A stretch of DNA of 64,000 nucleotides, from NCBI RefSeq assembly GCF_000417875.1, contig NW_006920880.1:564260-628259 (forward strand), written 5' to 3'. Positions 12,173 through 23,900 of this stretch are shown here, one piece after another (position 1 is the stretch's first letter; every line of letters starts with the position of its first letter). The translations under genes were made by a program, and so were the position numbers. The notes beneath the pieces were generated by a model that was not told where the DNA came from, made no database searches, and saw nothing but the letters and a program-made list of their open reading frames with translations. Source of the stretch: Pseudozyma flocculosa PF-1 (Eukaryota > Basidiomycota > Ustilaginomycetes > Ustilaginales > Ustilaginaceae).

Positions 12173-13228
12173 GCTCGTGCCCTGTCCTTCGCTGCTCTCC
12201 GTGCGGGTACGCGCTGCCGATTGGCAGAAGCCGCGTATGCTATCACACGGAGAGCCTCGGCGAGTTTCAAGTGGGGAGCTTGGCCTTGCGGGAGGCGAGA
12301 AGGAGTGCCAGCCTGCGGCCCTCGCAGCGATCGATGTTTGCTGTTGCCCGGGGGAAGCCAGGTGCGGGCGGAAGTCGATGGGATGCTGCCAGGGTGCGCG
12401 GCGTGAGCTAATCTGCACAGCCAGTCGAACGCCGCCCGTGGCGGGAATCGTGAGCTTGCAAAGTGGCGGAGGCCAGTCGCCCGCCGAGGATTCTCAGACT
12501 CTGAGGAGAGGAAGAAGGCGCGAGTCGACACCGCTCCAGATCGGTATCAGCCACGCCGGAGCCGTGCGGTCGAGACGAGGTGGAAGCAGAGGTGTGAGGT
12601 AGCGGCGTCGACGGCGCTGGCGATGAGGATGGCGGTTGAGGGTCAGAGGTGGGAGCCGCGGCGGTCTTGGTAGTCAGGTGGCAAAGCTGAGCGGCACGAC
12701 CAGCCGCGTGAGGCCCGGCCGTCGGAGCGCTGTTGCGCTGCTTGACGAGCTGCGCTTTGCCGCCGCCGCCGCCTGCGCCTGCGCCTGCGCCCGCGCCCCC
12801 TGGCCTCCACTTTCTTCGTTTTCTCAACCACGCCCGGCCGGCCTTCCTGCCCGCACGCTGGCGCGTTCCCGACGCGTAAATTCAAAAGAGAGCAGGCCTG
12901 GCCGCTCGCAGCCATTTCCCGCAACCTTGCCTGCTCGGAGCGTGCCGCCGACTCCCCGACCGCAGGCAGTCGTCGGAACGCTCCCGCAGACAACCGGACA
13001 AAACACTTTCGGCTCGACAGCCGGTGCAGCAGAGAAGCGTCCTTGGAAGATGACGGGGCCCCTCTAATCATACAAGGGTATGCAAAGCGAAAGCGAGCTA
13101 GCGACGTCTGTCTAGATAGAAGCTAGAACTCCGAGATGGGAGCAGGCGACAGGGTAGCAGGCCCCGTCGTCCGATACTCGATAAGCAGTCAGATGGACCG
13201 ATGGGGCCGGCACGAGCGATGCGCCGGC
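12173..13228. other. Intergenic region, TOP3 upstream
   Basis: About 1.06 kb between the topoisomerase III start and the OPT transporter stop, both on the minus strand. It should carry the TOP3 promoter and the OPT 3' untranslated region. An open frame runs upstream of the TOP3 ATG but has no further ATG, only a GTG at 12418. A CTGCGC hexamer run lies near 12765-12800. No other gene is supported. Confidence 0.5.
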
Positions 13229-15692
13229 TCAGGAGCAACCTCCCGAGCACCCGCCCCGGCAGCCAAAGCAGGTGAGGGGCTCGGCGCCGTTCTGCTTGAG
13301 CAGCAGGCTGACGATGCTGGCCGCCCCTTCGCCCAGCACAAATCCGCTGGCGACGATGATGATGAGGATGCCCGCCAGGGGCGACGATCCGTTGGGGCCC
13401 GTCGGCCGCCCGGCCATCTTTTTGGCGTAGACGTGAGCGGCGATGCCGCCGACGAGGCGCGCCAGCGAAAAGTTGGGCGTATTGAGCATGCCGACGGCAA
13501 ACGCGATGCCGCTCGGGATCAGCTTGGCCAGCCTCGACGACGGCGGGCTGTGCAGGCCCTTGCGCTCGTCCTGCAGGGCGCGGGTGCGCAGCAGCGTCTT
13601 GAAAAGGCCCGTGACGGCAAAGATGGCGCCAAACACGATCATGAACGTGTCGGCCCGCTGCGGCAGGTGGCCGTTGTTGACGAGTCGGGCCAGGTTGAGC
13701 CACACGGCGGCGGTCGGCGCGGGGAACTGCGGGCCCGGGATCACATAGGTGGCCGTGTAGAGCTTGTAGGCGAAGCAGGAGATGAAGATGCCCAGCGTGC
13801 TGCCGATCAGCTGCCCCTTGAACTGCGCGCGCGGAGAGGCGCCCACCAGGTGGCCGGTCTTGTAGTCCTGCATCAGGTCGCCCGCCTGCATCGCGCCGGC
13901 CTCGGAGATGCCTCCAGCAACCAGGTTGGCCACCACGTTGCCCGGCTGCACCAACGCAAAGATGAGCTGGCTGATCTTGCCGATGCCGCTCACCGGGTTG
14001 AGGTCGGTCTCGCCCAGCGCCCGTACGCCGAGGATGGCAAAGATCGAGGCGAGGACGATGCCGATGCACGTCGCCCACGGCGAGATGCCCTCGGATCCAA
14101 ACGCGAGCCAGATGAGCCACACGGCGAGCGCCGTCGAGCCCACCAGGCCCCATACGACCCAAGATGCCGGCGTCAGACGGTCGGCGGGCTCGTGCTCGAC
14201 GTCGTGACCGTCCGCGCGACGATCTCGTCCGCCGTCGTCGCCGCCGCTGTGGTCGCCGCCGTCGTTGGCATCGAGCCGGCTGTAGGACGCCGAGCCGCGG
14301 TCCCGCTTCGACTTCCACCGCTTGAGGTCGCTCAAGCCGTTGGCGCCGACGAGCGCGATCAGGCCGACGATGCTCTCGCTGCACATGATGGCGAGCGAGA
14401 CCCAGAGGATCCAGCCCTTGGAGCCGTCCTCGCTGTCGAGCGGGTGGCCTGGCGCCCAGCCGTAGTGGTGCGCGAGCGGGCTGAGGACGGCCCATCCGAC
14501 CACGGCGCCCGCCGTCATGCTGACGGTGGTCGGCAGGCCCATGATGATGCCCTGACCGATGTAGTTGAGCGAGGGCGTGAACCACCATCCCCACGTCGCC
14601 GCCAGATCGTGGCTGGGCGACAAAGGGTCGAACAGCGGCATCGCGTACAGGACCGGGACAAAGTACGAGACGATCTGGAGGTCGAGGGCGGGGAGAACAG
14701 AGATCGCTAGGCGTCAGCATCTCGCGCTTCGCGGGGAGCTCAAAGGTTTCCGGGCGCGCCCATCTCACCGTGAACGTGGCCGAGCCGGAAAAGGACCACA
14801 TCAGCGCCTTCCAGCCCTCGTTGCCGCGCAGCACCTGGTCCTGCTCCGAGGTCGATGCGGCGCCGTCATCGGCCTCGTCGCCGCTGAGCAGCCTCGTGTT
14901 TTCGTCGCTCGTGCGAGCCCTCTCGGTGTCCCTCCTGCGCAGGCCGTTGGTCGATGGCGTGGCCGTCTTGAGCCGATCCGCAGCAAGCGGCACCTTGTGG
15001 AGCACTGAGATGAGCTGGGCCGTGGCTGTGCCGCTTGGGAAGGCCAGCTTCTCGCGGATGATCATAGGCTCCCGCAGCGGGCTGGCAAAGAAGACGCCAA
15101 AGTAGGCGAGTGCAAAGCACCAGCCCAGCAACGGCCACCATCCGAGGATGATGGGCGGCGAGCCGTCCTTTTCTGGCGTGAGCTTGGTCAGCGCTGGAAT
15201 CACGCCGACCAGGCCGGCGCTGAGCGGCATGATGCCGACGGCGGCGGCGGTGGTCTGCACCAGCACGTTTTCCGCAGGCGTGAAGGGCGTCGTCATGAGG
15301 TAGAAGCGCTTGCCCGCCAGCGAGAGCTGCTTGGGCAGCACCTTGAAGATGGCGAAACCCAGCAGCGCCGACTGGAGGCTCATCAGCGATACCCAGCCAG
15401 ACTGCAGACCCAGGTAGAGGTTGGTGAAAGCCAGCAGGCAGCCAATGGCGAGGCCGGCCAGGACGGCCCGCCAGGTAAAGTCGTAGCCGCCCTCGTCGGC
15501 ACGGATCGGCCCGTTGCCTGGACGGTCATCGGCTTGGCCGTCGAAGCCGCCATCCGAAAACGGGTTGGACCGCCACGGGTCGGGCCCGTTCCGATGCGAC
15601 TGGGGCGGCGAGTGCATCTCGATGGCGACAGTGTCTTGGCGGCTCTGGGTCGGGAGGCGGAGTCGGCTGGTGGAAGCGGTGGGCAGCGCCAT
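13229..15692 (-). CDS. OPT-superfamily membrane transporter
   Basis: A polytopic membrane protein of the oligopeptide-transporter superfamily; substrate not predictable (peptides, metal chelates or others). Exons are 15692-14769 and 14674-13229, split by a 94-base intron that keeps the frame; product about 789 residues. The first transmembrane block contains TWRAVLAGLAIGCLLAFTN followed by LYLGLQSGWVSLMSLQSALLG, typical of the fungal YGL114W-like branch. Further family-like stretches are KRFYLMTTPFTPAENV and LREPMIIREKLAFPSGTATA. Many hydrophobic helices follow, with hydrophilic loops near residues 245-300 and 450-490. The C-terminus is cysteine-rich (CFGCRGGCSGGCS). The start ATG is the first in the frame and is preceded by a pyrimidine-poor leader. 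It shares a 675-base divergent promoter region with RPN6. Confidence 0.9.
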
Positions 15693-16367
15693 GCAGCGAA
15701 GTTCGTCTCTCCTCGCCCCGCACTTGTTGCTCGAATTCTATGGGTGATGAGTCTATCCAGAGCCGCGGCAGGTCAAAGGGTTCTATGTCGAGGCGTGAGA
15801 TGGATTCCGCTGCATGGTCGTGCCGTCGTGGAAGGAAACGATTCGAGGGACGGGGTGCGAGGTGGTGGTGGTGGTGCCAAGAAGTGACCGGCTCAGCGCT
15901 CGCCAGGTCGTCGGAAGGCGGGCCGCCGGACGGAGAGGCCGAACAGCGGGGCAGGCTGCCTGGCCTCGCAGGCCTGCCCGGCTGGCTGGACGTGGGGGGC
16001 CAGGGCACGGGGGGCGGCGACCTGGCTGGGCCGAGCAAGTGCCGTTGTGGAGGTTTCCGCGGCCGGCCAGCAGGCGGGCAGGGCCCGATCACACGGCCGC
16101 GTAAAAGGCGGGCGGCTGGGCGGGCGGCGCACGCACCTTGGCAGTCGCTTTGGCGGCGGCGGCGGCGGATTGCCTCCCTCCTTCGGCCCTTCCGACATCC
16201 ATCATCATCATCATCATCTCGTCCACGCCCTCCTCCCCCACCAGCGCTCTTTTGGCAAGAAGGACAGCACACGCTCCAGAAAACCGAAGCGAACGACGGA
16301 CACTCGCACTCAAACGCACTTTGGACGCCGCGCGACCCGACCAGCCCGACCTGCGCTTTCGGCCGAC
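15693..16367. promoter_or_regulatory. Divergent promoter region between the OPT transporter and RPN6
   Basis: A 675-base spacer between two divergently transcribed start codons, so both core promoters must lie here. An ATC trinucleotide run at about 16198-16218 and a pyrimidine-rich stretch precede the RPN6 ATG. I found no clear TATA box or GGTGGCAAA-type proteasome element. Confidence 0.6.
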
Positions 16368-18114
16368 ATGACTTCTCCCCAGACGGTGGCCGATGCCAAC
16401 GCCGCCATCCAGGCCGGCAACAATGCCGAGGGCGAGCGCATCCTCAAGGTCATCCTGGCCGACCAGTCCAAGCCCAACGACGAGGCGCAGCTCAAGGAGC
16501 AGGAGTCGGCGCTGACGCGGCTCGGCGAGCTCTACCGCGACACGCACAACGCCGAGGCGCTCGCAGAGGCGGTCCGCTCCTCGAGGACGTTCATGTCGGC
16601 CATCGCCAAGGCAAAGACGGCCAAGCTGGTGCGCACGCTCATCGACCTCTTCTCGGGCATACCCGGCAGCCAGCAGATCCAGATCCAGGTGACCAAGGAA
16701 AACGCCGAGTGGGCCAAGAACGAGAAGCGCATCTTTCTCAAGCAGAACCTCGAGACCAAGCTCATCGCCCTCTACTTTGAGGCTAAGTCGTACCGCGAGG
16801 CGCTCCCGCTCATCGAGTCGCTGCTCAAGGAGCTCAAGAAGCTCGACGACAAGATGATCCTCACCGAGGTCCACCTGCTCGAGTCCAAGGTCAACCACGC
16901 CACGAAAAACTTCCCAAAGGCCAAGGCGGCCCTCACGTCGGCGAGGACCGCCGCCAACTCTATCTACTGCCCGCCCACGCTCCAGGCCCAGCTCGACCTG
17001 CAGGCAGGCGTGCTCCACGCCGAGGACAAGGACTACGCCACCGCCTACTCATACTTTTTCGAGACGCTCGAGGGCTTCGCGCTGCAGGAGGACGCACGGG
17101 CACCGCTGGCGCTCAAGTACATGCTGCTTTGCAAAATCATGCTCAACCTCAGCGACGACGTCAACGCCATCATCGGCGGCAAGTACGCCACCAAGTACGC
17201 CGGGCGCGACGTCGAGGCCATGAAGGCCGTCGCCAAGGCGCACGAGGATCGCAGCCTCGAGGCGTTCGAGAGCGCGCTCAAGACCTACAAGGACGGTGAG
17301 CAGCCGCGCAGGCGGCAGGCACAGCCGGTGCCCCCCAGTGGCGGCGGCGGTGGCGTTGGGAGGCGATGCTGACTTTAGTACTCCTGCTTTCCCGCACTCC
17401 CCGGCCTCGACCACCGCAGAGCTCTCAAACGACCCCATCATCCGCAACCACCTCTCGGCGCTCTACGACACATTGCTCGAGCAGAATCTGCTGCGGATCA
17501 TTGAGCCATATAGCCGCGTCGAGATCGCCCACGTGGCAAAGGAGGTCAAGCAGCCGGTGCGCGAGGTCGAGCTAAAGTAGGTAGCGCAGCTCGCCCCACC
17601 CTTCGCCCTGGAGAGCAAGGATCTGGAAGCAGTCTGACCCGCGCGTTCCTTCCTTGCCTCGTCTCTCTCTCCCTGCCCCTCTCCTCCCGCTCCCAGGCTC
17701 AGCCAGATGATTCTCGACAAGGTCTTCCACGGTATCCTCGACCAAGGGGCGGGGTGCCTGGTCGTCTACGACGAGCCCCAAGAAGACGTGAGTCGTCCCG
17801 CTCGCCCCGGCCGTCCCCTGTGCGCGCCCGATCGCGATGTCCCGTCCTTGTCCGTGTGCTGACGCTCGACCACGTCCCCTGCTCTCGCACGCACGCAGAA
17901 AACGTACGAGGTGACGCTAGAAACCCTAAAGCACGTCGGCAACGTCATCGACAGCCTGTACAAGAAGGTGCGTCGTCGCAGCGCCGCGCTCTGCCCTAGC
18001 TCGTCCCCTCACAAGGGCCATCACTGACCGACGCTTCCTATACCTCTTCCTTTCCTCCTCTGCTGCACTCCCCACTCGCCTCGTCGGGCTTCACAGGCCA
18101 ACAAGCTTTCCTAG
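16368..18114 (+). CDS. RPN6: 26S proteasome lid subunit Rpn6 (PSMD11)
   Basis: A non-ATPase subunit of the 19S regulatory particle lid; in known structures it clamps lid to base and core. Exons 16368-17295, 17420-17576, 17697-17787, 17899-17967 and 18097-18114 give 420 residues, the normal length for the family. The N-terminal part is a helical repeat solenoid (for example [20 protein letters not shown] and [19 protein letters not shown]). A PCI domain occupies roughly residues 230-380 and ends in the winged-helix segment with [20 protein letters not shown] and [20 protein letters not shown]. The last exon is only 18 nt (ANKLS-stop). All junction phases agree. Its 3' end converges with the aminotransferase gene across 110 bases. 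Confidence 0.95.
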
Positions 18115-18224
18115 CTTCCTGTCGTCGGCTGCATCGCTCGGCAGCGTGGTCACATGGTAATGCCGATTCCTCATTCTCGTCGTCAATCCTCATGCTCGTC
18201 CGTTGCCGGCGAAGCGACGCCTCC
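18115..18224. other. Convergent spacer
   Basis: A 110-base spacer between the RPN6 stop and the stop of the aminotransferase on the opposite strand. The two 3' untranslated regions probably overlap. Confidence 0.5.
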
Positions 18225-18931
18225 TCACTTTGTGGATGAGACGTCGACGTGAGGCTTTTGGGTACGGATGTATCCGCGGTTGAGGCTGTGTTTTCCCGCC
18301 TGGCTCGGGTGGGCCTTGGCGATGACGCGCTCGAGTGCGTCGAGGCCGCGGTCGATCTGGTCAAGAGGCGGGCCGTACGAGATGCGGATGTACTGCTCGC
18401 AGGGCGACGAGATGACGTTGCGCCGGTGTGCCGGGCTGTCCAGACCGGGAGGGGAGGGCAGATGAAGGGAGGTCAGGATCGATAGCGGCGAGTGATTATA
18501 GCCGCCGAGCTCATGCGACACAGAGTGCGACTCACTTGATGTCAAACGAGATGCCGGGCACGACAATCGTCTTTTCGCGCAGCAGCTCCTCAAACATGAC
18601 GAGGCCAGAGTTGAGCGGGAACGGCAGACTGGCCAGCGAGAGCCAGATGTAGAAGGTCGCTGGCGTTGCAGGGCGGCAGGGGCGGGAAAGCACACACACG
18701 AAGGGTCTCAGTCTCTCGAGGCCACCCTGGCACGGCGCGGGACGGGCGCGCATCTGGACTCACCCTGCGGCTCCGTCTTGACCGCCAGCCCCATCTTGGC
18801 GAGCCGGTCGAGGACGTGCCTTCGCTTGGCCCTGAAGTGCTTCTGGAGCGCCATGCGGTCCTGGTTGCACCGGTCGATGTCGAGCATCTGGAGCGCCAGG
18901 CACTGCATCGGGTGCGAGGAGCCACCGCTGT

Positions 18932-18972
<41 letters not shown>

Positions 18973-20192
18973 CGAGGACAGACGAGCACGAGGTCGGCAT
19001 CAGAGTGCGGCGTGAGGGACAAGGCCGCGCGGGAGCTCTGTGCGACTCACTCGAGGTAGCTGCCGGACTCGTTGAGTGCGGTGATGACGTCTTCGCTGCC
19101 GACGACCCAGCACACGCGCCAGCCGGGCAGGCGCCAGCCCTTTGTGAGGCCGTCGATGAGGACGACGGGCGTGTCGTTGATATCGTCGATGTACTCGGCG
19201 GCCGAGTTGGCGCGGCCGAGGGGCCCCTCGTGGAGATACCAGCTGTAGAACTCGTCGAGCAAGATGGTGCAGCCGAGCTCCTTTGACATGTCGACGACGC
19301 GCTTGAGCTCGTCGCCCTCGAGCATCATGCCGGTCGGGTTGCGCGGGTTGCTGAGGAGCATCGACGACAGGCCGCGCCCCTTGATCTCCCTGGCCATGTC
19401 GTCGACGCTCAGCTTGAAGCCCTGCTCCTCTGCCGACAGCACCGTCGGGATGGGCGTCAGACCCTTGGTAGAGCCCAACAGCGGCTCGTAGCTCGTGTAG
19501 TCGGGCAGCTGGTAGCCAAGGTTGACGTTGCCAATGACGGCGGCGAGCCTGGCCATGCCCGCCCTTCCGCCGGGCACGATGCAGACGTTGGATGCGGTGA
19601 ACTTCTTGTCGTGCTTCTGGCGGAACGTCTGGTTGTCTGCAGCGGCAGCGAGGTCGGCAGGCAGGGTCGGCAGGCGATCAGAGGTGGAAACGACCCCTGG
19701 GGACAGGGCTCATTCTGGTGCGGCCAACGTGCACCCACAGTAGTTTGCGACGGCCTTGCGGAGCTCGGGGATGCCCGTGTTTGGGGCGTACTCGTGGACC
19801 TGGTCGCCGAACTGCTCAAGGTCGAGGTGCTTGGGGCGTGGCACGGCTCCGGGTATGTCTCCAGTCTCTGGGGCGCCCTGGCCGAGGTTGGCCCACTCTG
19901 GGTGACCGTAGTGGAAACCGTTGGACATTGCGCGGTCGGTGACGTAGATGACGCCGGTGGAGCCGGGATGCTCGATGCCCGGGAGGTGGTCGTGGTCGGG
20001 TTCGTGATCGCCGTCGCCGTCGCCGCGGCGCTTTGCGGCATGGTGCCTGCGGGCGTGTCCCGGATGGGAGCGGAAGATCTGGTGGGCCTCGGACTCGCTC
20101 TCGTGCTGGATGGTCTGGATGACCTTGTCGGCGGCGCCGCGCAGCTTGTCGAGCGGCGAGGCGGAGCCGCTGTCGTTGTCGTGGTCGGTCAT
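18225..20192 (-). CDS. PLP-dependent class I/II aminotransferase
   Basis: A fold-type I pyridoxal-phosphate enzyme, probably an amino-acid transaminase or ACC-synthase-like enzyme; substrate not determined. Exons are 20192-19739, 19636-19051, 18927-18764, 18659-18536 and 18435-18225, giving 512 residues. Evidence includes SNPRNPTGMMLEGDEL (the NP-x-NPTG cofactor motif), LGCTILLDEFYSWYLHEGPL (the cofactor-contacting Asp and Tyr region) and LIDGLTKGWRLPGWRVCWV, where Lys317 is the expected Schiff-base lysine. EQYIRISYG near the C-terminus contains the substrate-carboxylate arginine. Residues 1 to about 90 are a charged, His-rich extension absent from bacterial relatives. The open frame extends upstream only to a GTG, so the ATG at 20192 is used. 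One intron contains a CTG microsatellite immediately before its 3' splice site. Confidence 0.9.
18932..18971. repeat. CAG/CTG trinucleotide microsatellite in an intron
   Basis: About 13 uninterrupted GCA/CAG units on the plus strand. On the minus strand, which is the sense strand of the surrounding aminotransferase gene, this is a CTG run ending just before the CACAG acceptor of the intron 19050-18928. Confidence 0.95.
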
Positions 20193-20936
20193 CGTGGGCC
20201 GAGGGAGGAGCGGAGGCGGTGCAGATGGCGCCGAGGATGCGAGGTGGGCCACGGTGTCGGCAGGGGTCCGGCGGCAGGGCTGGGCGGTGGCAGCTGTGGC
20301 GACGGTGGCGACGGTGGTGACGGTGGCGAGGGCGTCGATGATGGTGGCAGGGGGGCAGGCCGGAGGAGCCTAGCGGGCGGCGGGCCGAACCGACCTTGCT
20401 TTGATGCTCGACGGCCAGGCCGAGGCCAGGCAGGACGTCGTTGGTTGCCCGCCGGCTGGGCCCTGCCTGCTGCCTGATCTGGTCGAGCCCGGCGCAGCCG
20501 GTCGGTGGGCTCGGGATGGCCGCGTCTTGCCAGGGTCCACGAGGCCGGTTGGCCTGCCTGCCTGCCGCTGCCGGCGGCGATGCATGTGGAGGCTAGGCTG
20601 CGTCGTCGTCGGGCGCTGGCCCCTGCTGCCTCTGTGTGCTCTCATGCAGGGATGCGAGGCCCGGCGGGCAGCCACCCATCGCGTGATGGCCTGGCCTGGC
20701 CTGCCTCGCTCGCCCGTTGTGACTTTTCCGAGTGGGGCCTGCCTGCCTCCGCGTAATCACGTTGGCTGGCCAGCCCCCCACCCGCGAACTTTTCCCTGGC
20801 TGGCTGGCTTGGCTGGCTGGCTGGCGTACCACCTGCTCGCGCTCTTCTCCCTCGCTCCCTCTCTCTCGACTCCACGGACTCCATATCGACCCTCTCCCAG
20901 CCTCTCTCTCGCCCCGGCCTCGATCTTTGACGACAG
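20193..20936. promoter_or_regulatory. Divergent promoter region between the aminotransferase and the ABC transporter
   Basis: A 744-base spacer between two divergently transcribed ATGs. It has a GGCT tetranucleotide run near 20798-20823 and a CT-rich leader (about 20845-20930) just before the ABC transporter ATG, as commonly seen before highly transcribed fungal genes. No gene is supported inside. Confidence 0.55.
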
Positions 20937-23900
20937 ATGTCGCTCCCAGTTGCGGCAATGGCGGCGCAGCGTGGCCCAAGCTACGACGTGGCCCTCACCG
21001 CGCTCCGCATCCTGCAGCCTTCGCTCATCCTCGTCGTCCTGCTCGTCTCGCTCCTCAGCAGGCCCACGCGCAACTTCTTCAAGGGCCTCTACAGCTATAG
21101 CGACCATGACGCCGCCTACTCGAGCCTCGAGCAGGCCGACGAAACGCCGTCGTCGGCTGCCGAACCGCAGCCCACGCCCGTCGTCGTGCCCGTGCGCTCC
21201 CGCCGCCGCTTCCTCACCCAGGCAATGATCCTCGGCCTCGCCACCACCTACGCCGTATCCGGCGTCCTCATCATCCTCCGAGGTGTCATCCCGCCAAAGC
21301 AGTGGCAGCCCGACCTGCCCCTCTGGGGCGCCGTCGACATCCAGTCCCTCGGCGGCCTTCTCGGCTGGGGCCTTGTCGCCGTCGCCCTCCTGTGGGAGGA
21401 AAAGCAGCGCGGCAGGGGCACCTACGGCAGGGGCAAGGCCTTTTTCGCCTCGCTCGCCGGCGCCCTCGTCGACTGCGCCCTTGTCATCCTCTACGCCATC
21501 CCAAAGGAGAGGCGCGACCTGCCACACACCAGCGGCTGGACCATCGGCCAGCTGGCCCTCGTCATCCTCCGCCTCCTCCTCCTCTACCCCGTCCTCATCG
21601 TCGCCCTCTCGTGGGACCGCACCCGCTTCGTACGTGCGTCCGAGCTCGCGGGCTCATCGCAGCCGGGGAGCGCCTCGCAGGCCGCCGACGAGCGTAGCAG
21701 CCTCCTCCAGCCGCCGGCCTCGACGGCTGCAGCGGCGGCGACTTCGTACGGCGCAGCATCGAACGGTACGGCCAACCCCGCTGCCGCAACCCCTGCCGCC
21801 GCCGCCGCCAAGTCGGCCACCGCCTCTGGCAGCCAGACGCCCAACCGCGATCCCAACGCCTCGATGGGCCTGTCGGTGGCCGCGCAGCCGCCGCCGCCCA
21901 CGATGGCCGTCTTTTTCCAGCGTATCCGCACCCTCTTCCCCTACCTCTGGCCGTCCAAGTCGTTCAAGCTGCAGTCCATCGCCGTCTTCTGCGTCGCGCT
22001 CCTCTTCTTTGGCCGCGTCGTCAACTTCTTCACCCCGCTCACGCTCGGCGAGGTCGTCGACGACCTCGGCCGCGGCGCTTCGCCCTGGTTCCACATTGTC
22101 GCCTACGCTGTGCTCAAGATGATGCAGGGCACCGGCGGCCTGATCAACACGCTGCAGAACATCCTCTGGGTCCCCGTCGAGCAGTACTCGGACCGCCAGA
22201 TGAGCCTGATGGCGTTCAACCACCTTCTCAACCTCAGCATGGCCTTCCACACCCGCCGCAAGACGGGCGAGATCCTGCGCATCCTCGACCGCGGCGCCGC
22301 CGTCAACAACTTCTTCCAGTACCTCCTCTTTTCGCTGCTGCCCGTCTTCATCGACATCGCCGTCGCCATGATCTACATGACCCGCGTCTTCAGCTGGGGC
22401 ACCGGCCTCGCCCTCTTTGTCGTCATGGTCGTCTACACCTGGGTCAGCGTGGCGCTGACCACCTGGCGCACCCAGCTGCGCCGCAACATGAACAACAAGG
22501 ACTCGATCTGCCGGGCCATCAGCGCCGACGTCCTGATCAACTACGAGACGGTCAAGTGCTATAGCAACGAGTCGTACGAGGCCGAGCGCTTCCGCAGCGC
22601 CATGCAGGACTACCAGCGCCACGAGTTCCAGGTGATTGGCAGCCTCAACACGCTCAACCTGTGCCAGAACCTCATCCTCTCATTCGGCACCCTCTTCTCG
22701 GTCATGCTCGTCGCCCGCGACGTTGTCCGCGGCGCGGTGTCGACGGCCCAGTTTGTCGTGTTCGTCACCTACCTCCAGCAGGTCTACGGTCCACTCTCGA
22801 TGCTCGGCACCCTCTACCGCGTCGTCTCCAACAACCTCGTCGACACCGATAAGCTGATGGCGCTGCTGCAGGAGCAGACCGAGATCAAGGATGCGCCCGA
22901 CGCCAAGGACCTCGTCGTCACCGACGGCGTCATCGAGTTTGACAACGTGCGCTTCTCGTACGACGGCAAGGTCGAGGCGCTCAAGGGCCTCAGCTTCAAG
23001 ATTGACCGCCGCTCGAGCGTCGCCCTGGTCGGCGAGTCGGGCGCCGGCAAGTCGTCGGTGCTCCGCCTTCTCTATCGCTTCTACGACATCGACTCGGGCC
23101 GAATCCTGATCGACGGCCAGGACATCCGCAAGGTGACGCAAAAGAGCCTGCGCAGGGCCATCGGCGTCGTGCCGCAGGAGCCGTCGCTGTTCAACACCGA
23201 CATCCGCCACAACATTCTCTACGGCAACCCCAAGGCGTCGGACGAGGCCGTCGAGGCCGCCGCGCTTGCCGCCCAGATCCACGACCGCATCCTCTCGTTC
23301 CCGGACGGCTACAGCACCGTCGTGGGCGAGCGCGGCGTGAGGCTGAGCGGCGGCGAAAAGCAGCGCGTGGCCATCGCACGCACCATCCTCAAGAACCCGC
23401 CGATTCTGCTCCTCGACGAGGCCACCTCGGCGCTCGACAGCCAGACGGAGCGGCAGCTGCAGGGCGCACTCAACACCGTCATGGAGGGCCGCTCCAGCCT
23501 GTCGATCGCCCACCGCCTCGGCACCATCATCAACGTCGACACCATCATCGTCATGGACGCCGGCGTCGTCGTCGAGAGCGGCTCGCACGCCGAGCTGCTC
23601 GCCAAGGGAGGGCGCTACAGCAAGATGTGGGAGCAGCAGATCAAGACGCAAAAGGAGCAGGAGGCCGCTTCGGCGGCCATGGAGCAGGCCGAGGCCAAGA
23701 AGGACGGCTCCGACTCGGACGAGACGCCAGGGGGCGGAGGAGACCAGCCCGAGGCGCCCGCCGGCATGCTCGGAATCGTCCCGCCGAGCCAGACGGGCGA
23801 GGCGGAAAACCCGATCAGGGATGCGGCTGTCACCGCCGGCACGGCGGATGATGCCGAGACGGCGTCTCAGGCGCACGAGGGCGGCGATGCGGCCGCCGCT

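Noticed and set aside
12173..12418. N-terminal extension of topoisomerase III, possibly a mitochondrial presequence
   Set aside because: The frame is open and Arg-rich, but begins at GTG and contains no ATG upstream of MKILCVAEK. The extension would need a non-AUG start.
13136..14710. 524-codon plus-strand ORF opposite the OPT transporter
   Set aside because: It is an antisense shadow caused by G/C at third codon positions of the real gene. The OPT reading has clear transmembrane family motifs.
20193..20252. Longer N-terminus for the aminotransferase
   Set aside because: The upstream end of the frame is a GTG, so the first ATG at 20192 was used.
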